64,000 nucleotides of DNA, taken from Nannochloropsis oceanica. Lineage: Eukaryota > Sar > Eustigmatophyceae > Eustigmatales > Monodopsidaceae. Position numbers and translations under genes: made by a program. Shown piece after piece: positions 21,944 through 34,900 of this stretch (the first letter of the stretch is position 1; each line of letters opens with the position of its first letter). The notes beneath the pieces are model-generated. The model made no database searches and was not told where the DNA came from. It saw only the letters and a program-made list of their open reading frames with translations. The stretch is taken from assembly GCA_004519485.1 (NCBI GenBank), contig CP038123.1, positions 214,001 through 278,000 of the forward strand. The letters run 5' to 3'.

Positions 21944-24814
21944 ATGGCGTCCCGAGGGTACCGGCGCATCGGGTAAGTCTCTCCTCCTTTTCATTCCCCT
22001 CCACGCATCTACCTGTGTTGTAGGGTGAAACCTCATTGATCCTAGTCTGGCATGCCATGCTATTGTCCCATCACATTATTATACTTAAGGTTCTGTCGCT
22101 CTCGCCCTTTTTTCATCTCTATCTCTCTCCCAATCTGCCATCACCTACTTCAAAGACTTATAGATCTCTCAGATCGTCTATTTATTTTACTTTTTGTAAA
22201 TCCCGCCGCGCCCCATAACCTTCCCTTCCTTTGGCCATCACAGTGAGGCAAGAGGAAACCTGCCGGAAGTGCCCGAGGACGAGGAGGATGCGATGTCCAT
22301 AGGGCCGGCGGCTGCCGCAGCGACGACGACGGGCATCAGTAAGAGGGGAGGGCTGGACAAAACTAGACGGGACTTGTGGTATGAGACATAGCGAATCGAC
22401 CATACCACCACAGAATATCATGCGTAAATCTTTGGTCACTGTGCACTCCCTCTTCTCTCAACAGCCGCACAACGGGGAGGCGTCATGAATGCCATCCTCG
22501 AGCACCGACCTTTCATCTATGGTTACAGCTTACTCCTCGTCGGGTTTGCCGCTCTCGCCTTCACCTACATTATGCAAGGGCAGCCTTCTGCCCGTTCTTC
22601 CTCGCCCTCTTCCTCCAGGCCTTTTGATGAGAGGTACGTATTCTTCTCCGCTGGTTCTATCCTCAGTCCTCGGCAGCCAGCGTCGTCGATGATTTGTCCT
22701 ACGTCGCAACCCCGATTTTGTCTCGCCTTTCCTCCCTCGGCTTCTCTCTAGCAGCGCCTCCATCAGCCCGTGTCATCGAAATGTGTAAGTCTCATATCAT
22801 CGTCCTCTCTCCCATCATTCTTTCTTTCCTGCACCGCAGTGCCTCAGTTGCGACCGCCGGACGAAACGGCTTGCGTCCCACTCCCACACTGCGTTTAGAG
22901 GGGTACGACTTTATCATCGTTGGCGGTGGACCAGCGGGAAGCCTCTTAGCGAACAAGCTAAGCGAGGATCCTGACATAGCAGTCCTTCTTTTGGAGGCGG
23001 GTGGAGAGAGTCAGCATTGCTTGGGTGGGAAGGACTACACGGCCTCGCCGCTCACTATGTTTGATATCCCCTTGTTGTGGTCGACCGTGGCGCACCAAGC
23101 TGATTATCACTGGGATGTTGAAGGGGCCATGATTGCCAAGACTTTGGGAGGGTGTGGGGCGCATAATGCTATGCTATATGTGCGCGCGTTGCCCAAAGAT
23201 TTTGATGCGTGGAATCTGACGGACAGTGGATGGACGTGGGAGAAGGCTTTAGAGCAGTATAAAGCATTAGAGGACTTTGATGGTCCCCCGTCGCCATATC
23301 ATGGTCAAGGGGGCCCGATTAAGACGGCACCGCCTTTGTATGTTGATCAGGTAGCACCCTACTTCCTGGAGGCTTGTCGCGTGATGGGTTTGCCGATCAC
23401 GGACGATTTCAATGCGCCAAACCGGAGGCTCGGTGCCGCGTATTACCACTTCTCCATCAAGAACGGTGTTAGGATGAGTGCGGCGCGCGCGTTTTTGGCA
23501 CCTATCATAGACACGCGTGCGAATCTCGACGTTGTCTTGCGGGCGGAAGTACAGAAAGTGTTATTTGTAGGAAGCAAAGATGGCATTTTTACTGCGACGG
23601 GTGTGGTCTTCACGAGTCCTGAAGGCGATTCACGCGAAGCACGTTTGATCAATCCGGGTAGCGGGAAGGGGAGTGGGAATGTAATTTTAACAGCGGGTGC
23701 GATTCATACACCTAAGATTTTGATGAAATCTGGCGTCGGTCCAAAAGATAAATTGAGTAAAGCTGGTATTCCTGTGATCGTGGACGTGCCGGGAGTAGGA
23801 GAGAACTTGCAGGATCACCCTGCGATCCCTATGGCGTTTACTCTGACCACACCATTGGCGGCGAGGGTCGGAAGTGCGGTGGGCTCGTTTGAGGAGTTGA
23901 CGCAGTATCGAGATTGGGTCGTGGAGGGAGGCGAGGTGCTCAAGACGACGATGGCACAGGGGAGCAGTAGTTGCGGTTTGGCATGCAAGACCGGTTCAGA
24001 GTCGGGAGGAGGTTGGAGCGAAGGGAGATTTTTCCCGGGGGAGCAACCGGGGAGCCAGCAGAAGGATTATGCTGTGTTTGCGAGCACTGGATTTACGGCG
24101 GGCGCGTTTTTAAAGTCGGACAAGGGGAGTAAGAACGCCAAGCTACAAGAGGACTACCCCGACATTCAATTGACTGTCTTCCCTCGTGTGACAGAGCCTC
24201 ATCTTGTGGCAGCGCAGCAGCAGCAAGAAAACGCGGACATAGCTGTTGCGGCGGGGAACACGTCTTCGGCTGCCGATACCTCTTTCTCTACTTCCTCTCA
24301 AAAAGGAACCATGCTCGTAACCATCGGCCTTCTTGATCCTCAAGCTCGGTACACAGTCGAACTTAGCGAGACCGATCCTTTGCACGGCGCGGTAAGTTTG
24401 CGCGAAGTGAATATCTCGGCCTCGGAAGGTCGGGGTTTTCTGTCTGATTTGGATATTTCGAAATTGATTTGGGGGATTAGGAATGTGCGCGTGATCGCGC
24501 GGACGACTCCTATGACGGAGGCGATCCAAGAAGAAAGTCTGCCGGGGCCTGACTTGTTAGATGAAGGCATGTTGGTGGATTGGGTGAGGGAGAACAAGTA
24601 CGTGAACTCACATTGGTGTGGAAGTTGTAAGATGACTCGGGAGGATGATCCTTCAGGAGTGGTCGATCCGCGGCTACAGGTGATGGGGGTGGTGGGGCTT
24701 AGGGTGTGTGACGCTAGTGTATTTCCGACGATCCCGAGTGGCAACACCCATAGTACGGTGTTGATGGTCGCAGCGAGAGGGGCCGAATTTATTTTGGAGG
24801 ATTTTCGTGGGTGA
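21944..24814 (+). CDS. Membrane-anchored GMC-family FAD oxidoreductase
   Basis: GMC enzymes oxidise alcohols or related substrates with FAD. Five exons fit in phase: 21944-21972, 22244-22338, 22465-22633, 22752-22784 and 22840-24814, giving about 766 residues. The N-terminus is soluble and acidic, followed by one transmembrane segment (YGYSLLLVGFAALAFTYIM) and a Ser-rich stalk. The catalytic domain starts with YDFIIVGGGPAGSLLANKL (FAD-binding, about residue 131). GMC signatures include LLLEAGGE, GAIHTPKILMKSGVGP and VPGVGENLQDHP, and the catalytic C-terminus has NSHWCGSCKM and DASVFPTIPSGNTHSTV, with His in both active-site positions. It is a relative of algal fatty acid photodecarboxylase, but the region that carries that enzyme's key Cys reads STGFTAGAF here. 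I therefore call it a GMC oxidoreductase of unknown substrate. It is transcribed divergently from the ABC gene. Confidence 0.87.
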
Positions 24815-25257
24815 GGAGATAAGTGAAGAGATTGGAAAGAGGAAGGGAGAAGATGGCGAAGACACAACATTTTTGTATAGAAGATCAAAGAATTTAACAA
24901 GGGCAAGACGAGACTGTTATTTGAGACGGACAAGGACCATTCGTATTGTCGAGCAACATAGCTTGGACGACGTCGTCTTTGTGGATTACCGCGCGAAAGC
25001 TTTCTATTTCCTCTCCCTTCTTTGGTTCCCTGCTTATCACTTTTATTTGTTCTGTACTCGCACATATACAGCTTTCTCTGCATCTTCTCTTATCTCTATC
25101 CTAATAACACAACAACAGAGGACATGACAGTTGCCAAAGCAATCATCGGAGTATCTTTCTGTTATCCAAGTGTTTATTCCCTTCCCTTCTTCACCCGAGA
25201 CACTTTTCCACTGTACTTCCTCTGCTTCCCCCTCCCTCCCTCCCTCCCTCCCCTCAC
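24815..25257. other. Intergenic, convergent GMC / CTR
   Basis: About 440 bp of moderately AT-rich sequence with a CCCT stretch at 25228-25255. No gene seen. Confidence 0.6.
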
Positions 25258-25860
25258 TCACTCGCAACACGCTCCTCCCTTCCCCCGCATCACCATACCC
25301 CCAACTCCAACCAAATCAAATGTAGTCGAAAAACAAAGCTCCCCTACAATGTATCCCACCCCTAGAGCCAAAAAGAGCCCAGGATTGTAAGTCATGGCTG
25401 CCAACATCAAAAGCAAGGCATACAGGTATAACAACCCGGAAAACGCGGCATGCATCAACCGCTTACTGAAAGGCACGCTCTTGACCACCGCCCCATGAAG
25501 ACGGGTCCGACCGGCGCCCGTTCCACCTCCGCCCATCAAGAGAGACTCCCCGAGCTCCATATTAGCAGTGGTGGTAGTGTTGATGCCCAGTCCTCCTACA
25601 AACCCACCACCGCCGCCTCCACGACCAGCGCCACCACCCTCCGTCGCCTGAACCAGGGTCTTCTTCACGTAAGCGACTTCGAGCTTGACGAGCCACCGGT
25701 GCACCACCACGGCTGCGGCCAAGGCAAGGAGGGTAGCAACGTACTGCCCCTTCGTTTTGACGTCCCACCAGCCCCACACCACTTGCATCTTGTAGGTTGA
25801 GAATGAGGCAAAGGTCATGCTCATAGAACCCATCATATCCATACCGCCACCATCGTCCAT
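25258..25860 (-). CDS. CTR-type copper transporter
   Basis: CTR proteins are small trimeric channels that import Cu(I). This single-exon gene encodes about 200 residues. The start at 25860 was chosen because it gives the expected Met-rich extracellular N-terminus (MDDGGGMDMMGSMSMTF). TM1 follows (GQYVATLLALAAAVVVHRWL), then a Gly-rich cytosolic loop, then TM2 with the family's copper-coordinating M-x3-M (LLMLAAMTYNPGLFLAL). TM3 has a GxxxG-type packing motif (LGVGYIVGELCF). The C-terminus ends CCE, reminiscent of the Cys/His tail that hands copper to chaperones. The frame is open further upstream to 26196, but the extra residues look like non-coding translation. It is convergent with the GMC gene. 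Confidence 0.87.
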   Translation of the reverse strand: MDDGGGMDMMGSMSMTFASFSTYKMQVVWGWWDVKTKGQYVATLLALAAAVVVHRWLVKLEVAYVKKTLVQATEGGGAGRGGGGGGFVGGLGINTTTTANMELGESLLMGGGGTGAGRTRLHGAVVKSVPFSKRLMHAAFSGLLYLYALLLMLAAMTYNPGLFLALGVGYIVGELCFSTTFDLVGVGGMVMRGKGGACCE

Positions 25861-26389
25861 CTTGCTTGGTGGCGTGCGCAAGTAGACTGCTGTGGTGTGG
25901 TACCGATGAGTTTGGCAGATGGCGCATGCGAAAGTGAAACAGGGCGTGTGCCAAGCAAGCCCAAGAATGGGACTGGCAAAATTAAAAACTAATCGCATGG
26001 CTCTAACACGAGCTTGTGCATGAAGAGGCTGGAACCCAAAGGGTGAGATGTTGCAAACTTTTGCGCCAGCTGAGAAGAGCAAGAAAAGGCAGGCGTCTCT
26101 TCGGAGATTGGCACACACCACACGGCGGTGGCCCATCGTCAAGTTTCTTTCTTTATGTCTCTCGCTCTGTCCCTTTTCTTGTCGGCTCTGAATCATGGAT
26201 CATGCTTTCGATTGATGCATTTTGTACATTTTTGGTCTTGCGTTTCTTCGTTTTGAGGAAGGGGGGGAGTGTGGGTGGGTGGGAGGGGTAGGTTAGAGAT
26301 TCTCTACACATATATTCCTTTCTCAGACTCTCCCCTTCGAAGCCCCATTGATCGTGATTCGCATTTCTTATCGTGAAGCAGCTGCTGAC
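25861..26389. other. Intergenic, CTR promoter / SPCS3 3' end
   Basis: About 530 bp. Open frame continues from the CTR gene upstream to 26196 but looks non-coding. No other gene seen. Confidence 0.5.
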
Positions 26390-27816
26390 TTAGGTGTATT
26401 GGTCTGGCAAAATGGTCGAGTTGGTCAAGCCCGAGCGCATGAAGAGAGTGCCGGTCAAAGGCATGTGGTCCCAGACCAGCCGAAGTGTGATGTTCTTGTT
26501 GCTTATCATGATAATGATGGGGAGGGAAGAAGAGAAGGATAAGAAAGATGCACGACACACAAAGATCACTATGATCATGCAAGTATCACCGTGCCCTTCC
26601 TTCTCTTCCCTTCTCCCTCCCCTTCCTTACTCCCCCTCACCGTAGCTCCACCGCCGGGTCCCGAAGGGGATAGTCCAGGAACTCCGCTTCTAGGTCAAGG
26701 ATGGCGTCCTCTTTACTTTCCACGATCCTGTCCCAGACCACCACTTGGCTAAGCACCTAGAAGACGACAAGAAAGCGGGAAAGAGGAAGGGAGAAGGAAG
26801 GGAGGGAAGGAGGGTGAGGAACGCTGCTTCTAGGTCTAGGATCTCATCTTGGTTTCTTTAGATGGGTCGCTTTACGAGCACCGCTGAGCTTTGTCCAAGA
26901 AAATGATTGAGTGATGAAAAAGGGGCGGGACCGAGAGCCGGGTACAAGGGAGGGAAAAGAGGAGCAAGGGAGGGATACGTACGTTCTTTTTGCTCTCGTA
27001 CTCGACGACGAGGAAGACGAAGAGCTGCTTGATGTTCCAGTCGAAGGCCGGGGTGAGGTCTTTGTAAGGGAGATGTGGGGGAGATAGGGAGGAATGGAGA
27101 AGAATGGAAAGAGATTGAATAAGTTCGCTGAATGCATGAATACAAGGGAGGCATGAAGATTACGACTTCCCTCCTCCTTCCTCCCTCCTTCCCTCCTTTT
27201 TTCCCACCCTCCTTCCCTCTCCACAAACGTACCGGCTTTGAGGTCGAAGTTAAAGAGGGCTTGGTCGTAGTGATAGCCCGTTTGTCCGTTGTCTCGGACC
27301 CGTCGCCTGGCGGAAGATACGAAGAGCGATAAAATGGGAGGGGGCAGGATGGTGAGGGAGGGAGAGAGGTGAAATTTTAGTCGTGACACACATAACACAT
27401 ACGCAGAGTCGTCGCCACATTCGCATTTCTAACGGCGTTCCCCCCAAAATGCACTGCTTCATGACCTCCCTCTTCCGCGCGCGTGACTTACAGCTGGATA
27501 AGTTTGTTGATGCTCAGTTGCTTTACAGTCCCATAATCTCTATGCCCGTACGTGCTGTATATACGTGTGTTTGAATATATATTTGTGTGAGAACGTGTGT
27601 GAAAGTAGATTATTTGAGACGCTTTTATATCTCCTCCTGCTGTAGTACGAAAGTGAATCAACAACTCTTCGTCCTTATTCCCTCCCTCCCTTCCTCTCTC
27701 CCTGTCTCCCTCCCTTCAAGCTCCACGCACCTAAAAGCCGTGAGCAACGATAAGCACAGCAACACTGTGAAGCCAAAGAAGACCACTGCATTCAGCCGCA
27801 CCCAAAACGTGTGCAT
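26390..27816 (-). CDS. SPCS3: Signal peptidase complex subunit 3 (SPC22/23)
   Basis: Single-pass ER membrane subunit of the signal peptidase complex. It is split into six exons: 27731-27816, 27492-27512, 27233-27306, 26983-27059, 26641-26756 and 26390-26501. All are GT-AG and in phase, giving 161 residues (human protein 180). The N-terminal anchor is MHTFWVRLNAVVFFGFTVLL. The lumenal part has YHYDQALFNFDLKADLTP, then FDWNIKQLFVFLVVEYESKK, VLSQVVVWDRIVESKEDAIL and NITLRLVWDHMPLTG, each matching a conserved block of the family. The 21-nt second exon (27492-27512) is the weakest call but is required to keep the frame. It ends with SGLTNSTILPDQYT. Several introns here are purine-rich at the 5' end and pyrimidine-rich at the 3' end. 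Confidence 0.92.
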
Positions 27817-28936
27817 CTTTCCCTATGCTGCAAATTGTTGGTTGGGTGTACATATTTGTGTAGGGATAATAAGGCTGAGCATGCACTCAGCAGTGTCCAG
27901 GCAGCTTTGATTATCGCCTCTATCTAACCGAAGAAATTCACATGTACACCCCATGCGCGTCCATTTGGACCGCACAATCGGAATATCTACCTCCGTTCCC
28001 CCTTCCTCATCCCACGACATGGCATACACAGGCATCTCTAACTGCCAAGTCCTTCATCCTCTTTCGCCTTAACGCCTCACTACGCACCTCCTCCTGTTGT
28101 TGTTGCTGCTGCTGCTGCTGCTCTGTTAGTCCTGCTTCGGCTGCTATTCTGGCTGCCCCGCAGCTGCTATTGCTATGCGCAAATTAATACTCTCTCAGCG
28201 TTGCGAGACCTGCTCTGAGTGTACTGGAGGGAGCAAGAGGAGGGGATGAGCATGAGGCTTTTCCAGTATGTGGTTGTGGTTGGTGATGGTGGTAGAGACT
28301 TGCGCTGCAAATAGGCAAATTACGACCACCAAAAAAAGTGCCCGGGGCCAAGCCACTGTCCTAAGTCGTGATTTGGGTGTTGTGCACGTCATATTCTGGT
28401 TAGGATTGGTGTCGGAGACAATGCTGAGGGCGTAGTCGGTGCCCCAGCTTCGTAGCTTCCTGTACGGATAATGGTGATGCTCGCCGTCCAGCTGCCTTGA
28501 AAACGAGGCCGCGTCAGCTCAGACACGGTCACAGTCACCGTATTTATAGTCACGGCGACACGGCATACACATGCACAGGTCAACCGCAGATCTCTTGTCC
28601 CACAAAATTTTGTGGCCTCCAGGTTGGCTTGCTTCACTGATCTGCCTTGCGTCTTCCCGCTCGCCACTGCCTCAACTTGCTCAACGGAGCTTCCCCGTGT
28701 GCCAATTGCATGCACCACCATAACATCACATGCTACAGCTCCAGTGAGGGGAAAAGGAGAAAGTCGAGAAGGCAATGCTTCCGCAATCAAACTGCCATGT
28801 ATCATGTTCGAGAGCGCTCGTGGCAGCTCTCGATCAACGGCACTAGCACTCTCGTCGCCGCCTGCTTCTGCTACAACTACACCTATGCTTACCCATTTCT
28901 CAAACCAACTCCTCACGCACAAACCAAACAGGTCCA
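27817..28936. promoter_or_regulatory. Divergent intergenic region, SPCS3 / CHLH, with orphan minus-strand frames
   Basis: About 1.1 kb. Besides both promoters it has three consecutive minus-strand open frames (28392-28195 with a signal-peptide-like start, a Gln run near 28100, and 28035-27823) that I could not join by normal splicing. Confidence 0.4.
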
Positions 28937-31900
28937 ATGGTCAACAATGATCCAACAGGACCAGGGCCGGGAAGGAGACCAAGATCCGCCTCTACATCCC
29001 TTCTTTTGAGGTCATCTGACCCTCCAAGAGCACCAGCACCACGATGCCACAGCAGCTGCAGCAGCAGCTGCAGGCCCCGGCTTGCCAGCAGTGTCACCAT
29101 CGCTTCATGCGTTTTTCTCCTTCTAGTTTCTTGGATGCCTGTTGTGTTTACGTTCACTGCACCAGGTCACTCCTTCTCGTGGAAACGACGACAGGTGCTT
29201 TCTACTCCTCCGATTCCTGCAACGGCCCTCTCGGAACGAGGCTCGCGTCCCGTCGTTCTTCCCTCCCTCTTGATGGCATCTCAGTATATTGATGAAGAAG
29301 GGCACCATCATCACGAGCGAAGAACCAGCAGGAAAAGCAAGGATAAGAGCAAGGACGAAGCGGCCGCCAACGCATTGCTGCAGCAGTTTCGGCGTGCCAG
29401 CAGCTCCTCTTCCTCCTCGCCCTCCTCCATAACCGGCCGACTCAATCTTGGCTTTCATGGCCTCAAGGACACGTTTTTCTCCTCCACCACCAGTGGCATA
29501 CCCGTACAGCAGTCCTCCTCCTCCTCTTCTTCCTCCTCTTCCTCACCCCCGCCCTCCCCCAAAATCAACACGGCGAACATCGTCCTCATGGCCGGCTTCG
29601 AGGCCTTCAACATCCAGCTCTACAGACAAGCTGCCCGCACCCTCTCCTCCCTCCATCCTTCCCTCACTTTGACAGTGTTCACCGATCGAGATATATCGAC
29701 TCAACCGGAGGTGGTATCAGCAGCGCTTGCCGAGGCTGACGTCTTTTTCGGCTCATTAATCTTTGATTATGACCAGGTGAACTGGCTGAGGACGCGGATA
29801 GAGAATATTAAGACAAGGCTCGTGTTTGAGAGTGCCTTGGAGTTAATGTCATTCACCCGGGTGGGGTCGTTCACGATGGGAGGCGAGGGAGGGAAGGAGG
29901 GAGGACCTGGAGCACAGAAAGGCGGACCACCGCCTGTCGTGAAGGCGTTGTTGAGTAAGTTTGGAAGTAAGAAGGAGGAGGATCGATTGAAAGGATATCT
30001 GAGTTTTTTAAAAATCGGGCCGACGATATTGAAATTGGTGCCTGGGAAGAAGGCCATGGATGTGAGGACATGGCTTGAGGTATACAGTTACTGGAATCAG
30101 GGCGGAGTTTCCAACGTCGTATCGTTATTTTTGCTCCTCGCGCAACGGTTTTCGCTGCTTGGGGAGGAGGCAGTGGCGCCTTTGGAGGTAGTGGAGACGC
30201 CGGGACAAGGGTTGATTCATCCCTTGACGAGCGAGATATTCCAGAGTCCTCGGTTGTACCTCCAGTGGTATCTGCGGAGGGCGGCCTTGGGGCAAAAAGA
30301 GGATGGGATGGTCCCTCCGTCTCTGTTGGAAACAGCGCCCCGGGTGGCGGTGCTTCTGTACCGGAAACACGTGATCACCAACCAATTTTATATCAACCAA
30401 TTAATAAGGATCTTCGAAAAGGAGGGTTTGGTGCCCATCCCAGTTTTTATCAATGGCGTTGAAGGTACGTCCTCCTTTCCTCCTGTCCTCCCTCCCGCCC
30501 TCCCACCTTCTCTTGTCCCTGCTGCATTTTTTGAAACTACTTCCCCTGCGTCCATTCCTCCCTTTCAAGTGTAGTCTATCGTAAACATTTATCTACAACC
30601 ACCTCTTCCTCCCTCCCTTCCTCCCTCCCGCCCTCCCTAGGCCACACCATTGTCCGCGACCTCCTCACCACCCAATACGAGCAAGCGCAACGACGACAAG
30701 GCATCTGCGTGATTGACTCCCTCTCCAGCGAAGCCGTCGAAGTTGACGCCGTTGTCAATACCATTGGCTTTCCCCTTGTGGGGGGTCCGGCCGGAAGCAT
30801 GGAAGGAGGACGACGCATCGATGTCGCGACCCGCCTGCTCGCTGCTAAGAACATTCCCTTGCTCGTGGCCGCGCCGTTGTTGCTCCAAGAGATTAGGAGT
30901 TGGCGGGAAAAGGGGGTGCTGGGATTGCAAAGCGCGGTACTGTACTCACTGCCTGAGCTCGATGGAGCGGTGGACACAGTGGTGCTCGGGGGATTGGTCG
31001 GGGATAAAATCGCGTTGGTGCCCGAGAGGGTGCGGAAACTCGCCCGGAGGATTAAGGGGTGGCATGCTGTGAGGGTGACGCCGAAAAAGGAGAAGAGGAT
31101 TGGTATATTGTGTTACGGCTTCCCGCCAAATGTGGGGGCGATTGGCACGGCCGCGTTATTAAATGTGCCCAAGTCGTTGGAAAAACTGTTGGTGGCTTTG
31201 CAAGAGGAGGTGCGTATTTTCCCCCTCCTATCCTCCTATTTCACTTCCTCTTCCTTCCTTCCTTCCATCCTTCCTTCCCTCCCTCTTTTCGTCCCCGATG
31301 AGGCTACGGTGCTCATCTTCACCCTCCCTCCCTCCCTCCCTCCCTCCCTCCCTCCCTCCCTCCCTCCCTCCCTCCCCCTTAGGGCTACGACACGGGCCTG
31401 GACGCCCGTAAAATAGACGGAGAGAGCGTGATCGCCATTCTAACAGCGATTAATCAAGAAGCCGTCGTGGCCGGGGGACCTAGTAAGATGCACGCCATGG
31501 TGGACACGGGGACGTTTGGAAAAGCCGAGGACAGGGAAGGGACGGAGGGCGGAGGGGGGTTCCTCAAAGCACGGGTTACCGCAGAGGGGGTGACACCGGG
31601 AGTACTTCGGCAGGCAGTGGGGGAAAGGACGACTCGAAGGATCGAAAAAATGTGGGGCGAGTTGGAGGGTTATATAGGATTATTCACGAGCCAGGCGGGC
31701 GAGCTGGTGGTGGGAGGCGTCCAGTTGGGGAATGTGTGGATCGGGATACAACCGTTGCTGGGTATTGAGGGCGACCCCATGCGGCTGCTGTTTGAGAGGG
31801 ATCTCACGCCCCACCCTCAGTATGTGGCGTTCTACGAGTGGATGAAGCGGGAGTTCAAGGCCCAGGCGGTGGTGCATTTTGGGATGCATGGCACGGTGGA

Positions 31901-34900
31901 ATGGCTGCCGGGCTCGCCCTTAGGGAATACAGCCACCACGTGGCCCGACATGTGAGCAAGCCCTCCCTCTCTCCCTCGCTTCCTCCCTCCCTCCTTCATT
32001 CTTTCTTTCCTACCCATCGGGTGATTCTCGGATAATAGGCATCGGAATTCCTCCACCATGCTCACCTCTCCCTCCCTCCCTCCCTCCCTCCCTACTTCTC
32101 CAGTCTCCTGGGCGAGATTCCCAACCTGTACCTCTACGCCTGCAATAATCCTTCCGAGTCCATCCTAGCCAAGCGCCGGGGCTATGGTAAGCCAGTTATT
32201 TGCTTCCCCTCCCTCCCTCCCTCCCTCCCTCCCCCACTCCCTTCCCCCCTCTCACCTCCCCTCCCCTCCCTACCACCCTCCCTCCCGCCCTAGGCACCAT
32301 CGTCAGCCACAACGTCCCTCCCTACTCTCGGGCTGGCCTCTACAAAGATCTCGCCGAACTCCGCGAGCTCTTGAGTGAATACAGAGAAAACAGCCAAGGG
32401 AATGCTGGCCTGCGCCCCGTCATTGCGGGGGTGCTGGAACGCACGGGCCTGTGGGGAGATTGTCCGTGGCCATCCTCCTTCCCTTCCTCCTCCTCCTCCT
32501 CCCTCCCGTCCTCCTCGGAGAAACAGGCAGGACGGCAGCAGGTAGAAAGGGAAGGAAGTCTCACCGTCGAAGAAGCCGAAGTTGTGGACCCGGATCTCTT
32601 TGATGCCTACACGGGGATACTCAGCAGCTACCTAGGGGTGTTGGAGCAACGGTTGTTCTCCGAAGGCCTCCACGTGCTTGGCCAGCGCCCCACTCCATCT
32701 CAACTACTGCAATACCTCGACGCGTACTTTGAAGGCGACCCCTCCCTCCCTCCCTCGCTGCTGCGGGCCGTGGTGGGAATGGAGACACCTTTGGAGGTGG
32801 AGGGGAAGGTGTTGTTGGGGAGGTTGCTGCAGCGACTGCGGAGCTCCTCCTCGTCCTCCCTCTTTTCCTTATCCTCCTCCTCCTCCCCTCCATATGTGCT
32901 CGAGGAGGAGGAAGAGGACTGGGGGGAGGGAGGGAAGGAGGGCGTGCTCCGTGCACTGGAGGGAGGGGAGAGGGCGCCAGCGAGGCACTGGTACAACAGC
33001 TTGTCCAAAGAGGAACAGTATGCCCTGACTCTCTTCCGGCCCGTGGACTTGATTCGATTCTATTCATTACAGATAAAGAGGGCGTTGGGCGACGCCGAGG
33101 CAAGGAAGCGATTGGAAGAAGAGGTGGCAGTGGCATGGGGAACGCTGGAGGAAACCGAGCGGAAGGAGGAGGGAGCGAAGGAGGGAGGGGTGAAGGACAA
33201 GGTTGTCGAAGCTCTGGAAATCAAGCGGTTGCTAGAACAGAACACCGACGAGCTGTCGTCCCTCCTCAAGGGCTTGAGCGGCCAGTACATCCTCCCGGGC
33301 GTCGGGGGTGATTTACTCAGGGACGGACGAGGCGTCCTTCCCACAGGGAGGAACATCCATGCCCTTGATCCTTACCGCCTTCCCTCCCCCGGGGCCTGGG
33401 CTAGAGGTCAGGAGGCTGTCCGGAAGATACTGGAGCAGCATAAGGAGGGAAGGGGGGAGGGAGGGGCGGAGTGGCCCGAGACCGTGGCGGTTATGCTGTG
33501 GGGGTTGGATGTGATTAAGACGAGAGGCGAGAGTGTGGCCATCTTGCTGGCGCTGGTAGGAGCTCGACCCGTGAAGGAGGCGACCGGAAGGGTGGTGAGG
33601 TACGAGCTTGTTCCACTTAAGGAGCTGGGAAGGCCGAGGATCGACGTCCTGGCCTCGCTGTCGGGGATATTCCGGGACTCGTTTTCGAACGTCGTTGATT
33701 TATTGGACGATTTATTTGAGCGCGCCGCGGAGGCAGAGGGGGAGAGCGAGGAGGAGAATTATATTAAGAAGCACGCCAGGAAACTACAGGCGCAGGGGGA
33801 GGAGAGGCCGACGGCGAGGTTATTCTCGAATCCGGCGGGGGATTTCGGGAGCTTGGTGAATGAACGCGTGGGGAGTGGAGAGTGGGAGCAGGAGGAGGAG
33901 CTGGGGGAAACCTGGGCGGGTCGCAACAGTTTTTCGTTCGGGAAGGGGGAAAGGGAGAGGGGGGTGCGGAGGGAGGGGGTATTGAGGGAGCTGCTGGCGA
34001 CGACTGGGCGGATCGTACAGGAGATCGATTCGGTGGAGTATGGCATGACGGACATTCAAGAGTATTATGCGAACACGGGTGAGGAGCTGGACGAGGGAGG
34101 GGAGGAGGGAGGGAGGGAGGCAGAGAGGGATTGAAAGAGGGGGAAAGGCCAGTTGTTTGTCCATCAGTTTTCTGGAACAAGGCATGGCTGCATCTTCACT
34201 TTTGTTTTGCCTCGCTTTGAGTGTATTCCCTGAATCATACATCACTTAATTCACCCTTTTTCCCTCCCAATCCAGGCGCTCTCAAGAAAGCGGCCGAAAA
34301 CGTGGCCAACTCGCCGGAGCGTATCGCAGAGGAGGAAGCTGAAGAGAAAGAAAACACACGCAGGGAGGATGCACAATCCTTCAGCAGCAGCACCACCACC
34401 ACGCAGGCACAACCACATCCTCCTTTCCCCAGCACCACCTCCACCTTGGGAGGAAAACGGCCGAAAAGGGTCGTTCCCGTCAGTATAATTGAAGCCTTTA
34501 CCAAAGAAGTTGCCCCGCAGTCCCTCGAATCCGTCCTTCGCCTCGAGTACCGCTCCAAGCTCCTCAATCCGAAATGGGCCAAGGCCATGGCCGCCCAAGG
34601 CTCCGGTGGTGCCTACGAGATCTCCCAGAGAATGACGGCGCTGGTCGGCTGGAGCAGCACGGCGGGTTTCAAGGATAAATTTGTATACGACGGTGTGTGT
34701 GAGAGGTACGTCCAGGACGAAGAGATGGCGAAAACCTTGATGGAAAACAACCCCGAGGCGTTCCGGAACGTGGTCAAGAGGATGTTGGAGGCGAATGGGA
34801 GGGGGTATTGGGAGGCGGGGCCTGAGGTATTGGAGCTATTGAAGGAATTATATGCAGAGGCGGAGGATGAGATTGAGTTGAGTGGGGGGAAAGGGGTCAG

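Noticed and set aside
21944-24814. Identification as fatty acid photodecarboxylase
   Set aside because: Same GMC superfamily, but the key Cys region differs and there is no plastid signal.
28389-28937. Minus-strand open frame of 182 codons next to CHLH
   Set aside because: No domain, no signal, overlaps the CHLH 5' side; composition like random G/C-balanced DNA.
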